From positions 62,001 through 126,000 of the forward strand of contig JAIOPI010000010.1 of NCBI GenBank assembly GCA_021413965.1: DNA of 64,000 nt, read 5' to 3'. The notes below the pieces were generated by a model. That model saw only the letters and a program-made list of their open reading frames with translations. It searched no databases and was not told the origin of the DNA. Of this stretch, positions 1 to 8,537 are shown in pieces. Made by a program: the position numbers and the translations under genes. Position 1 is the stretch's first letter. The number at the start of each line of letters is the position of its first letter. The stretch comes from Lentisphaerota bacterium. GTDB lineage: Bacteria; Verrucomicrobiota; Kiritimatiellia; UBA8416; JAIOPI01.

Positions 1-1102
1 TCCCCTGCTGCTCGCGCCCGCGCAGGTTCACGCGCACGTTGGCGAAGAGCGAGTCGGAGTACGCCCGCGTGCGGCGCCAGTCGATGTTCGAGAAGCAAAT
101 CCGGGACTGCACCCGGTCACGCAGGCTCGGGAAGAGCTGCCACAGCCGCTCCTTCATGCGCCGCGACGTGCGCCCCACCACCCGCTTGTACACCTCGCGC
201 AGCAGCCCGGCCCCGCCATCGCCCTTCCGGTACGTGAGCAGCCCCCGCGTCGACAGCCACGGATTGATCTGGCTGCCGGCCGGCACCTTGCGACCAAACC
301 CATGATCGGACATCACGAACAGCGTCGTGTCGGCGTCCAGCGTGTCCAGCAGCTCGCCCAGGAAAACATCGATCATCGCGTACACGTCATCAATCACGGT
401 CCCGAACTGCGCCGCCTCGGCCGCCTGGTGGTCCGGGTGCTTCGGATCCATGTACTTCCAGAACGTGTGCTGCACCGCATCGAGACTGCGGAACACGCTG
501 ATGAAGAAATCCCACGGCTCGGACTTCATCAGCCCGCGCGTGATGGCGATCTTTTGCTCAATCTCCTCGCGAATCAGCCGGACGGCTTCGGGGATGCGGC
601 CGCCGACCATGGCGCCCGTCAGCCCGGGTTCAATCACGTAGGGCCCGTACTGCGCCTCGAGTTTCTGCATGAAGCCGGGCGGATGGGCGAAGCCCGGACT
701 GGCCGCGCTGGGGCCGTCCAGCCCCGCCACGAGAAAACCGTTCACCGCTTCGGCCGGGTACGTCATGGGCACGTTCAGGACGCCGACCTTCTTGCCGTGC
801 GCGCTGAGCAGGCCCCACACGCTCTGGCCATCGCGAATGCCCGCGTTGATGAAGCGCAGGCTGTAGGACTCAGGCAGGTAATCGTAGAATTCGTAAATGC
901 CGTGCTTGCCGGGATTGGTTCCCGTGAGGAACGACGTCCAGGCCGCGGCGCTGCGCATGTTGTCGATGGATTCGAGCCGGCCCCAGGCCCCCTCCTGCAT
1001 CAGACGGCCGAACGCAGGCAGCCGGCCCGCCGCGCGCATGCGGTGGATGATATCGAAGGTGGCCCCGTCCAGGCCGAGGACAAACACGCGGCGACCCGTC
1101 AT
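1..1102 (-). CDS. Alkaline phosphatase superfamily / type I phosphodiesterase-like hydrolase (3' end beyond the window)
   Basis: The frame is open from an ATG at 1102 down to base 1, so about 367 residues are visible and the C-terminus lies outside the window. Near the N-terminus is GLDGATFD, the metal-binding Asp region of the alkaline phosphatase superfamily. It is followed by a TSFLTGTNPGKHGI segment typical of phosphodiesterase/nucleotide-pyrophosphatase-like members, and around residue 264 by MSDHGFG, which supplies the second metal-binding Asp/His pair. No signal peptide or membrane segment is seen, so it is probably cytoplasmic. Family members hydrolyse phosphate mono- or diesters or act as phosphoglycerate mutases; the substrate here is unknown. 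The gene is divergent from the PhyH gene, so shared control is possible. Confidence 0.8.
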   Translation of the reverse strand, partial: MTGRRVFVLGLDGATFDIIHRMRAAGRLPAFGRLMQEGAWGRLESIDNMRSAAAWTSFLTGTNPGKHGIYEFYDYLPESYSLRFINAGIRDGQSVWGLLSAHGKKVGVLNVPMTYPAEAVNGFLVAGLDGPSAASPGFAHPPGFMQKLEAQYGPYVIEPGLTGAMVGGRIPEAVRLIREEIEQKIAITRGLMKSEPWDFFISVFRSLDAVQHTFWKYMDPKHPDHQAAEAAQFGTVIDDVYAMIDVFLGELLDTLDADTTLFVMSDHGFGRKVPAGSQINPWLSTRGLLTYRKGDGGAGLLREVYKRVVGRTSRRMKERLWQLFPSLRDRVQSRICFSNIDWRRTRAYSDSLFANVRVNLRGREQQG

Positions 1103-1339
1103 GCCCGGCAACCTTCCGACAACGAGGCCGCGAACACGACGTGGCCATGGCGCCCTCGTGACCTCGCACGAACGGCGGTCTGCTGCGCCAGATTGCTCTG
1201 CATGCCGGACCAACTTCCTTCGGTATTGATTAGGGGCGCCACCAGGGCGGGACGGCTTCCCGGAAAGCCTTTATGGTGCCCCAAGGGCGGCACGTTGGGC
1301 AACAAGAAACACCGACACAAGAAACACCGCCCCCCGCAC

Positions 1340-1369
1340 TTGCCACGCCCCCTTCCCCGCCGCTAGCAT
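1340..1369 (+). promoter_or_regulatory. Putative sigma70-type promoter for the PhyH gene
   Basis: TTGCCA at 1340-1345 and TAGCAT at 1364-1369 are separated by 18 bases. Transcription would start near 1376, exactly at an in-frame ATG. The rest of the 1103-1411 gap shows only a small tandem duplication, CAAGAAACACCG at 1303-1314 and 1318-1329, and no convincing gene. Confidence 0.4.
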
Positions 1370-1411
1370 GCCCGCATGGACGCCAGAGGGTGGCGCCCGG
1401 GAGGGCTACGC

Positions 1412-2221
1412 GTGAGTTTACATCGGCTTTCATCCGAGCAGGTTCACCGCTTTCACACGGACGGGTTTCTGCTCCTGCCGGACCTGTTCCCCAAAGACAT
1501 GATTGACCAACTTCTGGCTGTCGCCCGCGCGGACCGCGCCATCGCCCAAGCCGGAGTCATGAAGGACGCCAGCGGCATGGACAGCAAAATCTTCATCCGC
1601 GGCGAATTGGAGGACGACCTCTACAGCGCCTTTGCCCACTCCCCCCGCATCATCGAACCGACCGAGCAGGTGCTCGACGGCGAGGTCTACCAGCTGCACC
1701 ACAAGATGATGCTCAAGGAGCCCCGCGTGGGCGGCGCGTGGGAATGGCACCAGGACTACGGCTACTGGTACAACGACACCCTGCTTCGACCGGATCAGGC
1801 CAGCTGCATGATTGCCGTCGACCGCGCCACACGTGACAACGGCTGCCTGCAGGTGTTGCGCGGCTCCCACCGCATGGGCCGTATCAACCACGGCAAGTTC
1901 GGCAACCAGACGGGCGCGGATCCGGATCGCGTGGCGCTCGCCATGCAGCGCATGGACCTCGTCTATTGCGAGATGGAGCCCGGGACCGCCGTGCTGTTCC
2001 ACAGCAACACCCTGCACCGCTCGGACCAGAACCGCAGTGAGTTTTCACGCTGGTCGTTGATCTGCTGCTACAATCGCCTCGACAATCCGCCGGCCGTCGA
2101 GAAGTTCCACGCCAAGCCCCACCACCTCGAACGCTGGGACGACGACCGCATCCGCGCGGCCGGCAAACGCCAGTGGGAAGCGCTCCAGGCGCCCGGCGCC
2201 GCCAAGGGCAACCCCACGTGA
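1412..2221 (+). CDS. Phytanoyl-CoA dioxygenase (PhyH) family Fe(II)/2-oxoglutarate oxygenase
   Basis: A 269-residue protein of the PhyH family, non-haem iron oxygenases that hydroxylate lipids, phosphonates or small metabolites using 2-oxoglutarate. The facial triad is visible: His-x-Asp in EWHQDYGYWYND, and the distal His in GTAVLFHSNTLHRSDQN, followed by the Arg expected to hold 2-oxoglutarate. The start chosen is GTG 1412, which has GGGAGGG just upstream and puts family homology (LSSEQVHRFHTDGF) right at the N-terminus. An in-frame ATG at 1376 would add 12 residues and could be used on a leaderless transcript. The stop overlaps the start of the metallophosphoesterase gene (GTGA), so the two are probably co-translated. 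The substrate cannot be inferred. Confidence 0.85.
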   Translation: MSLHRLSSEQVHRFHTDGFLLLPDLFPKDMIDQLLAVARADRAIAQAGVMKDASGMDSKIFIRGELEDDLYSAFAHSPRIIEPTEQVLDGEVYQLHHKMMLKEPRVGGAWEWHQDYGYWYNDTLLRPDQASCMIAVDRATRDNGCLQVLRGSHRMGRINHGKFGNQTGADPDRVALAMQRMDLVYCEMEPGTAVLFHSNTLHRSDQNRSEFSRWSLICCYNRLDNPPAVEKFHAKPHHLERWDDDRIRAAGKRQWEALQAPGAAKGNPT

Positions 2222-3120
2222 CCCGGTTCCTGGTCATCAACGACCTGCACGCCCAATTCGCCCCGGGCGCGGAGGGCCATGCCGGCTATGGCGGCGCCAA
2301 TCGGCGGGCGGAATGGCTGCTGGGTGAACTGGCCCGGCCCGGCGCGTTTGGCGGTCTGGACTTCGTGGTCTCCGCAGGCGACCTGATCCACGGCGAAGAC
2401 CTCGCCGCCATTGCCGCCGAAATTCCGGCGCTGCACGCGCGACTGGCCGCCCTGCCAATGCCCGTGTACCCCTGCGTCGGCAACCACGAAATCAAGCAGG
2501 CCGAGGGCGACGACGCCTTTGAGGCGCCTTTCCGACAAACGTTCAAGGACCAGATGGACTACGTGTTTGCGGCCGGCCCGGTCGATGTCGTGGTCATGAA
2601 CAACGCCGGCAGCTTTCACGTCACCCGCGAACGCCGGGAAGCCCGCTACGGATTTCTGCGCAACGCGCTGCGCGCCGACCCGGCGCGTCCCAAAATCCTG
2701 GTTTGCCACATTCCGCTCGTCCCGTTGCGCGATCCCGCCGTGCTGCGAAACAGCTTCGGGTTCATCTCCTGGCGCTGCCTCGAAGCCGAATTGATCGACC
2801 TGCTGGATGCCGCCGGCCAAACCGTCCGGCTGGTCATCTCCGGTCATCTACACCTGACCGGCATGGTCGAGCGGCTGGGTGTGCACCATGTCGCCGCCTC
2901 TGGGCTGGCCTCTCTGCCGCACGACTTGGCCTTGGTCACGGTCACGTCGGACCGGATCGAGGTCGGGATGGTCACCCCGCCCGCCGATCTGCACGATCCC
3001 GGCACCAACATTCACGGCCAGCCGCGCTTCAAGGTCGACTATGTCGATGCCACACACCCCGACCATGCCACCTACCTGCGCGGCACGCCCGCCGAACGGC
3101 GCTTCTCCGTGCCGCTGTAG
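2218..3120 (+). CDS. Calcineurin-like metallophosphoesterase
   Basis: A 300-residue cytoplasmic enzyme with the full calcineurin-like dimetal signature: NDLH near the N-terminus, SAGDLIHGED, VGNHE, VCHIPL and SGHLHLTG. These supply the Asp, His and Asn ligands for two metal ions. GTG 2218 is taken as the start because it overlaps the TGA of the PhyH gene and places the first metal ligand at residue 9, as is usual. Family members cleave phosphomonoesters or phosphodiesters; the substrate is unknown. The coupling to an oxygenase suggests that the two act on the same compound, for example a phosphorylated or phosphonate metabolite, but this is inference. Confidence 0.85.
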   Translation: MTRFLVINDLHAQFAPGAEGHAGYGGANRRAEWLLGELARPGAFGGLDFVVSAGDLIHGEDLAAIAAEIPALHARLAALPMPVYPCVGNHEIKQAEGDDAFEAPFRQTFKDQMDYVFAAGPVDVVVMNNAGSFHVTRERREARYGFLRNALRADPARPKILVCHIPLVPLRDPAVLRNSFGFISWRCLEAELIDLLDAAGQTVRLVISGHLHLTGMVERLGVHHVAASGLASLPHDLALVTVTSDRIEVGMVTPPADLHDPGTNIHGQPRFKVDYVDATHPDHATYLRGTPAERRFSVPL

Positions 3121-3156
3121 GTAGGCACGCCACCGCGCCCGCACGTCCAGTTTCGG

Positions 3157-3186
3157 TTTACGCCGGCACGCGGATCGCCCTATCAT
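3157..3186 (+). promoter_or_regulatory. Putative promoter of the CNNM/CorC-type gene
   Basis: TTTACG at 3157-3162 and TATCAT at 3181-3186 with an 18-base spacer. The resulting leader of about 15-20 bases carries GGGAGC before ATG 3209. Confidence 0.45.
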
Positions 3187-3208
3187 GTGACGTTTCCCCG
3201 GGAGCTTC

Positions 3209-4528
3209 ATGCATTTTCTGACCGAAGCCATCATTATCGGCCTGATGCTGCTGTTTAATGCGCTGTTCGCGGCGTATGAAATGGCGCTGGCCTCCATATC
3301 CCGCGCGCGCCTGGCGACCCTCGCCCAATCCGGCGGGATGGCCGCACGCGCCGCGCTGGCCATGAAGACCCGCCTGGAAGGCAGCCTCGCCGTCGTCCAG
3401 TTGGGCATCACGTTGACCGGGGCCATCGGAGCCGCCACCGGCGGGGCCGCAGTCGATGAGTTCCTCTCGCCCTGGCTGAGCACCCACTGGGGCATGCCGA
3501 GCGACTGGGCGGACTTCGCGGCCCTTGCGCTGTTCGTCATCCCCATGAGCATGTTGACGATTACCTTCGCCGAGCTCACGCCGAAGATGTTTGCGCTGCG
3601 CAATAAGGAAGCCGTCGTCCTGGCCCTGTCGGTCCCCATGCGCGTGCTGAGCTGGTCCTTCCACCCCGCCATCCGGGCCTTCGAGGGCTCCGTCAAGTGG
3701 GCGCTGTCCGTCATTGCCCGCGTGCGCGGAGACACCGCCCCGCCCGCGGACACCTCGGCCTTGCAGGAACTGCGCGCCGCCGTCACCCTGGCCAAGGCCG
3801 AGCGCGTCATCGGCGCACTGGAGGAGCGCATCGTCACCGCCGCCGCGCAGTTTTCCTCCCGCCGCCTGCAGGAAATCATGCTGCCGGCGCGCGACATCTT
3901 CATGATTGCCGCGGACCGGTCGCTGGCGGACGCGCTGATCGAGGCCCACCTGCACATGCACACCCGCTACCCCGTGTGCGAAACCGCCGGCGATCCCCAG
4001 ACCATCCGCGGCTACGTCAATTTCAAGGACATCGTCACGGCCCTGCGGCTCAGCCCGCAGGACCCCAGCCTGAAATCCATCGTACGCCCCATCCAGAAAC
4101 TACCCGCCCTGGCCACCCTGGCCCAGGCCATCGACAGCATGATCCGCGAGAAGTCCCACATCGCACTGGCGCTCGCCCCGGACGGACTGGTCGCGGGACT
4201 CGTGACGCTGGAGGATCTGGTGGAAGAACTCGTCGGCGACATCAGCGACGAGTACGACCGCCTGCCGGCCCACCTCCATGCCCTGGGCAACGCGTGGATC
4301 GCCGGCGGGGGCATCGCCATGGAGGCCATCTGGACGGCGTTGCAGATGGCGTTGCCGCTCCCGCCCGCGCTGGCCCCGCAGAAGCTGGCCGACTGGTGCG
4401 ACATCGGCCTGACGACACCGCCGGACTGCGGCCTGCGCATCCGCCGCGACGGCCTGGACGTCGAAGTCCGCAAAGTGCGCCGCCAGCGGGTGCTTGAAGC
4501 TGTCGTCCGCAAGGCCGCCGGCCCGTGA
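3209..4528 (+). CDS. CNNM/CorC (HlyC) family membrane protein with CBS domains
   Basis: A 439-residue inner-membrane protein. Residues 1-190 form a DUF21/CNNM transmembrane domain (LMLLFNALFAAYEMALASIS, then LGITLTGAIGAATGG and FVIPMSMLTITFAELTPK). Residues about 225-345 are a CBS pair (MLPARDIFMI..., then SHIALALAPDGLVAGLVTLEDLVEELVGDI). Residues about 355-435 form the C-terminal transporter-associated (CorC_HlyC) domain. Family members are linked to Mg2+/Co2+ efflux or resistance, with the CBS pair sensing adenine nucleotides. Length and domain order are standard. It is probably monocistronic: its own promoter is visible and 168 bases separate it from exbB. Confidence 0.88.
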   Translation: MHFLTEAIIIGLMLLFNALFAAYEMALASISRARLATLAQSGGMAARAALAMKTRLEGSLAVVQLGITLTGAIGAATGGAAVDEFLSPWLSTHWGMPSDWADFAALALFVIPMSMLTITFAELTPKMFALRNKEAVVLALSVPMRVLSWSFHPAIRAFEGSVKWALSVIARVRGDTAPPADTSALQELRAAVTLAKAERVIGALEERIVTAAAQFSSRRLQEIMLPARDIFMIAADRSLADALIEAHLHMHTRYPVCETAGDPQTIRGYVNFKDIVTALRLSPQDPSLKSIVRPIQKLPALATLAQAIDSMIREKSHIALALAPDGLVAGLVTLEDLVEELVGDISDEYDRLPAHLHALGNAWIAGGGIAMEAIWTALQMALPLPPALAPQKLADWCDIGLTTPPDCGLRIRRDGLDVEVRKVRRQRVLEAVVRKAAGP

Positions 4529-4634
4529 CGAGGCGCGTTCCCGGAAGGCCCGCCAGACGTCGTCCGGCACGAAAGCCGGCGCCACCTCCGCCGCCCCGGT
4601 TTGACGGGCGCCTCACAAGCCTGTTGCGTTCCGA

Positions 4635-4663
4635 TTGCACTCCTGCGTGAGGCGGGCTACAGT
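4635..4663 (+). promoter_or_regulatory. Putative promoter of exbB-exbD
   Basis: TTGCAC at 4635-4640 and TACAGT at 4658-4663 with a 17-base spacer, about 33 bases before ATG 4697. Confidence 0.5.
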
Positions 4664-4696
4664 AGCCGAGCTTCACGGAAGGATACGCACACCGCC

Positions 4697-5320
4697 ATGC
4701 ACGACTTGACACTTTACGCCATGCTCAAGCAGGGCTGGCCGATCATCAGCCTGCTCCTGGTCTGCTCGATCGTTTCCTTCTCCATCATCCTGGACCGCTT
4801 TCTGGCCCTGCGCAATGCCCGCCTTGACGCGCGGCAGTTCGTTGAGGCTGTCCTGCGCGATCTCGCCATGGGCGGCCTCGAACGCGCCATGCAGCGCTGC
4901 CAGCACTTCCGCAAGCCCGTCTCCGCCGTCGTCGCCGAGGTCTTGAACCGGCCCGGGAGCCGGGACGATAAGGAGCGCGCCATGCAGCATGCGATCCAGG
5001 AGCAGTTGCACCTGCTCGAGCACCGCGTGGCCTTTCTCGGCACCGTCGGCAGCACGGCACCATTCATCGGCCTGCTCGGCACCGTCATCGGCATCATCAA
5101 GGCATTCAAGGACATTGCCGCCAATGCCGGCGGCGGTCCCGACGTGGTGTCCGCCGGCATCGCCGAGGCGCTCGTGACCACCGCCTTCGGCCTCGTCGTC
5201 GCCATTCCCGCCGTCATGGCCTACAACTACTTCGTGAATGCGCTGCGGCGCTTCTCCGGCGAGATGGAGATGGCCGTGTATGATGTGATTGAGACGCAGT
5301 GCCGGGAGGAGCGGCTGTGA
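4697..5320 (+). CDS. exbB: ExbB/TolQ/MotA-type proton channel subunit
   Basis: A 207-residue inner-membrane protein with the three-helix layout of ExbB/TolQ. TM1 is near residues 15-37 (GWPIISLLLVCSIVSFSIIL). A cytoplasmic segment follows, then two C-terminal helices around FLGTVGSTAPFIGLLGTVIGII and VTTAFGLVVAIPAVMAYNYF. With ExbD it converts the proton gradient into energy for TonB-dependent outer-membrane transport or Tol function. The start ATG 4697 follows GGAAGGA. The stop overlaps the exbD start (GTGA), and a TonB-dependent receptor lies downstream, which favours the Exb role over Tol. No tonB gene is visible in the window. Confidence 0.88.
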   Translation: MHDLTLYAMLKQGWPIISLLLVCSIVSFSIILDRFLALRNARLDARQFVEAVLRDLAMGGLERAMQRCQHFRKPVSAVVAEVLNRPGSRDDKERAMQHAIQEQLHLLEHRVAFLGTVGSTAPFIGLLGTVIGIIKAFKDIAANAGGGPDVVSAGIAEALVTTAFGLVVAIPAVMAYNYFVNALRRFSGEMEMAVYDVIETQCREERL

Positions 5321-5742
5321 AAACCGCCAGCAGTTCCGACAAGTATCACATCATGGCGGAGATCAACATGGTCCCGCTCATCGACGTCTCCCTCGTGTTG
5401 CTGATCATTTTCATGATCATGACGCCGCTGCTGGTCAAGTCCCAGCTCAAGCTGGAGCTGCCCGAGGCGCAATCCGGCGAAAAATCGCCACCGACGGAAA
5501 CCGTCGAGATCCAGGTGAGTCCGGCGGGCGAGGTTTACGTTAACGGCCAGGCCGTCGCAACCGATGGCCTGGAAGCGGCCCTGCGCCAGGCCCTGCCCGA
5601 CCCCGAACATCAGCCTCTGCTCGTGCAGGCCGACAAAGCCACGCCCTTCGAGCACGTCGTCACGGTCCTCGATCTCGCCAAGAAGATCGGCGTGGCCAAG
5701 GTCGGCGTCGGCACACGCGACAAGTCCAGCCGTGGCCACTAG
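5317..5742 (+). CDS. exbD: ExbD/TolR biopolymer transport protein
   Basis: A 141-residue single-pass protein. After a short cytoplasmic N-terminus, MVPLIDVSLVLLIIFMIMT carries the conserved membrane Asp that takes part in proton passage. The rest is the periplasmic domain (VEIQVSPAGEVYVNGQAV ... LVQADKATPFEHVVTVLDLAKKIGVAKVGVGT). The GTG 5317 start is preceded by GGAGGAG and overlaps the exbB stop by three bases, so translation is coupled. It partners ExbB and, by context, energises the receptor encoded downstream. Confidence 0.9.
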   Translation: MKTASSSDKYHIMAEINMVPLIDVSLVLLIIFMIMTPLLVKSQLKLELPEAQSGEKSPPTETVEIQVSPAGEVYVNGQAVATDGLEAALRQALPDPEHQPLLVQADKATPFEHVVTVLDLAKKIGVAKVGVGTRDKSSRGH

Positions 5743-5820
5743 ACCTGCCCAAGACCCAATCCCGAAACGGGGATATGCTCTTGGCTCCGTCCCAAACCAC
5801 CCGTTGGGGCTTCGGACTTG

Positions 5821-5953
5821 CCACGGAGGCACCGAGACACGGAGCAGAGGCATCCTCCTGTGTTCTCTCCCGAGCCAACCGTTGCGCTGGAGAAGGCAGA
5901 GGCGGCGAAGCGCACCTCCCCGCTCGAATCTCCGTGTCTCGGTGCCTCTGTGG
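5821..5953. repeat. Interspersed inverted repeat of the CACGGAGGCACCGAGACACGG type
   Basis: Two 24-base arms, at 5821-5844 and 5930-5953, are reverse complements of each other with one mismatch. Both carry the core GGCACCGAGACACGGAG. The 85-base centre is not coding. The unit fills much of the 344-base gap between exbD and the TonB-receptor gene. From general knowledge, closely similar intergenic sequences recur in many unrelated bacterial genomes and give rise to spurious short proteins with strings such as NHRGTETRR. I see no riboswitch and no gene in the rest of this gap. Confidence 0.7.
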
Positions 5954-6086
5954 TTCAATCCCAAACCTCTTTAGTCCGTCTTCATTCCCCTGCGACCCCC
6001 CAGAAATCCGGCATTGCCTTCTGCCAGTTCTTAACACATCATGCGCGCCGTCGAAACGGGTGGAAGGACGCGGAGGAGGATCAATC

Positions 6087-7901
6087 ATGCAGCGTTTTCA
6101 GCAAGTACTGGCCGTGGTGTGCAGCGTGCTGGTGGCCGGCTTAGCCCATGGCGGCGAGGCCGCAGCCCCCGCCACCACCAATCTCGAACCCATGACCGTG
6201 GTGGCGCATGACCTGGCGCCGGCACGGGCCTACGGACAAGTCGATACACTGGGCCGCGCACTGGCCGCCCTGCCCCAAGTCCTGGTTAATTCCCAGGGCG
6301 GCTATGGCGTCCAGAACGACCTGTCGATCCGCGGCAGCAGCTTCAGCGGCGCCGGCCTGTCACTCGGTGGGCTTTCCCTGCGTAATCCGCAAACGGAACA
6401 CTTCAACGCCGAACTCCCCCTGCCCGCCGCCCTGCTGACCGCCCCGCGCGTCGTCACCGGGCTCGACCAGGCCCGCCAGACTGACGGCCATCTCGTGGGC
6501 AGCGTATCGATGGACTTCGCGCCCGTGCGCGCCACGCGGCGCCTTTCCGGCGGCGTAGGCGAGACGGACCGCCAGTGGGAATCCGCCTTCGTCCAGCAGC
6601 CCGTCGCCGCGGACAAGGCCGGCGGCACGTGGGGCGCCAGCGCATTCGGCGCCCATGAAGGCGCCAAGGGCGTCGATTACCCCGACAACGATCTCGACCT
6701 GTGGAACGCGGGCGGACACCTGCAGTACCTCGCGCCTGACGCGCAGGTCGACCTCGCCGCCGGCACCCTGCACAAGCAGTTCGGCGCACGGGGCTACTAC
6801 GGCGTGAGCGACACCCTGCCCGCGCAAGAAGAGACCGAGGACTCGCTCGTGTTCCTCTCCGGCCGCCAGGGCGACCTCGACGGCGAATTCACGCGCCTCT
6901 CGGCCCAGTGGCGCGAGCTCGACGACACCTACGACATCCTTCCCACCATCTTCCACAACCACACCGAGTCGCGCGTGCTCGCCGGCGCCGCCGATGGACG
7001 CGCCGCCCTGCCCGCCGACCTCGCCCTCAACTGGCGCGCCGGCGTCGAGGACGAGAACATGGACGGGTTGACCCTCGGCGACCACAACCGCCAGCGCGGC
7101 ATCCTCCAGGCGCTCCCCGCATGGACGCTGGGCCCGCTCGAACTCACGGCCGGCGCGCGCGGCGAAGTCTTCTCCGATGACAAGCCCGCGTGGCTCCCGC
7201 AGGCGGGCGCCGAAGTCCAGGTGAACGACGATAACGCGCTCTATGCCTCCTACACCGAAACCGTGCGCCAGCCTTCCTACACCGAGCTGAACTACGAATC
7301 CCCCGGCAGCCTCGGCAATGCGGGCCTCGAACGCCAGGAAGCGCGCACGGCGGAAGGCGGCCTCAAACATCGCTTCGGCGAGCGCATGAACGGCCATGCC
7401 GCTGTGTTCCAGCAGTGGAGCGAGGAGTCGGTGGATTGGGTCCGCCGGACACCGGAGTCCACCCGCTTCGAAGCCGTCAACCTGCAGGATGTCGACACAC
7501 TCGGCGTGGAAGCCGGCCTGCGCGGCGACGTCACGAAACGACTGGGCCTCGATGGCCAGTACACCTGGCTCGACAAGCATGACGATGCGGACGTCTACGC
7601 CAGCCGCTACGTGCTCGACTATGCCGAACACCTGCTCCACTTGTCGGCCGTCTGGCGCGCGACGGAGACGATCCAGTTGACCGGCACGCAGGTGCTCCGC
7701 TGGCAGGTCGCCAACGCGCTGCGCGAAAGTGACGATTTCGGCACCACCGGCGCGGTGGCGGCGCACTTGGCGCTGCCCACCTGCCGGCACGCCGTGCTCA
7801 CGCTCGCCGCCGACAATGTCTGGAACAACAGCTTCCAGCCGTTCGCGGGACAAGAGGTCGCCGGCCGCCGCTATTCGGCCGGGCTGACGCTGGCCTGGTG
7901 A
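6087..7901 (+). CDS. TonB-dependent outer-membrane receptor
   Basis: A 604-residue outer-membrane beta-barrel transporter. ATG 6087 is preceded by GGAGGAGGA and starts a signal peptide (residues 1-24, cleaved after LAHGGEA or nearby). Next comes a TonB-box-like LEPMTVVA, then a plug domain (LGRALAALPQVLVNSQGGYGVQNDLSIRGSSFSGAGLSLGG, residues about 50-150). The remainder is amphipathic strands ending in YSAGLTLAW, with the terminal aromatic residue typical of barrel proteins. Size and plug resemble small receptors for cobalamin or siderophores, but the ligand cannot be assigned and no cobalamin riboswitch is seen upstream. The neighbouring exbB-exbD pair fits its energy requirement. Confidence 0.88.
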   Translation: MQRFQQVLAVVCSVLVAGLAHGGEAAAPATTNLEPMTVVAHDLAPARAYGQVDTLGRALAALPQVLVNSQGGYGVQNDLSIRGSSFSGAGLSLGGLSLRNPQTEHFNAELPLPAALLTAPRVVTGLDQARQTDGHLVGSVSMDFAPVRATRRLSGGVGETDRQWESAFVQQPVAADKAGGTWGASAFGAHEGAKGVDYPDNDLDLWNAGGHLQYLAPDAQVDLAAGTLHKQFGARGYYGVSDTLPAQEETEDSLVFLSGRQGDLDGEFTRLSAQWRELDDTYDILPTIFHNHTESRVLAGAADGRAALPADLALNWRAGVEDENMDGLTLGDHNRQRGILQALPAWTLGPLELTAGARGEVFSDDKPAWLPQAGAEVQVNDDNALYASYTETVRQPSYTELNYESPGSLGNAGLERQEARTAEGGLKHRFGERMNGHAAVFQQWSEESVDWVRRTPESTRFEAVNLQDVDTLGVEAGLRGDVTKRLGLDGQYTWLDKHDDADVYASRYVLDYAEHLLHLSAVWRATETIQLTGTQVLRWQVANALRESDDFGTTGAVAAHLALPTCRHAVLTLAADNVWNNSFQPFAGQEVAGRRYSAGLTLAW

Positions 7902-7928
7902 CACGAACAGCGGGCGGAGAAACCCGGG

Positions 7929-8459
7929 CTACCGCAGGAAGGCCGGTTCGTTCGGCAATTCGTTGCGGCTCGTGCCCGGCGTGGCCGGATACTCGTGCGT
8001 CAGCAGGTCGCTGACGGCGGCAATGCCGGCCAGCGTCCCCGCCTCAAAATCTCCGGTGCGAAAAGCCGCTTCCATGCGCTGGCAAATGGTTTCCCAGGCG
8101 CCCGCGCCCACGCGCGCATGCACCCCGCGATCCGCCACAATCTCGACCGCGCGATCGGCCAAGAGCAGGTGAATCAGCACCCCGTTGTTCTCCTCGGTGT
8201 CCCAGACGCGAAGCCGTGCAAACACCTCGCGCGCCCGCTCTGCAGGAGACTCCCCGCGCCACAGTTCGGCCGGCTCCAGCGCATCCTCGATGGCCAGCAC
8301 GACTTCACCCCGGTGACGCGTTTCACCCGCGGCCACCGCTGCTCCCAACCGTTCCCGCACGGCCGCTGGAAACGGCCGGCGCCACACCCACGACGGTGTT
8401 CCCACATGCTTTATAAACCGCATGATGTCCATGATCTCACTCACATGGCCGGCAGCCAT
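7929..8459 (-). CDS. TPM-domain protein (short form)
   Basis: A 176-residue protein built around a single TPM (DUF477) domain. Visible pieces are RHRGEVVLAIEDALEP, FARLRVWDTEENNGVLIHLLLADRAVEIVADRGVHARVG and WETICQRMEAAFRTGDFEAGTLAGIAAV. It has no signal peptide or membrane helix, unlike its larger neighbour. It is the last gene of a minus-strand set with lemA and a membrane-anchored TPM protein, 78 bases after the latter. The family is associated with membrane-linked roles of unclear chemistry, including PSII repair in plants and YgcG-like bacterial proteins. The start could also be one of two in-frame Met codons within the next 40 bases. Confidence 0.75.
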   Translation of the reverse strand: MAAGHVSEIMDIMRFIKHVGTPSWVWRRPFPAAVRERLGAAVAAGETRHRGEVVLAIEDALEPAELWRGESPAERAREVFARLRVWDTEENNGVLIHLLLADRAVEIVADRGVHARVGAGAWETICQRMEAAFRTGDFEAGTLAGIAAVSDLLTHEYPATPGTSRNELPNEPAFLR

Positions 8460-8537
8460 GCCTCGCGCCGCGCGCGATCCGCGTCATCCGTGATCTCCAC
8501 GGCTTCGAAAACCGCTGCCCAAACCATCGCGGATCCT

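Noticed and set aside
302-1366. A 354-codon plus-strand frame at the left edge
   Set aside because: It is antisense to the partial alkaline-phosphatase-superfamily gene, whose metal motifs are intact in the other strand.
5743-6086. Cobalamin riboswitch before the TonB receptor
   Set aside because: I looked for the conserved cobalamin-box sequence and found none; the gap is filled by the inverted repeat.
5775-6086. N-terminal extension of the TonB receptor gene to 5775
   Set aside because: The extra codons come from the intergenic repeat; ATG 6087 has a strong ribosome site and starts a signal peptide.
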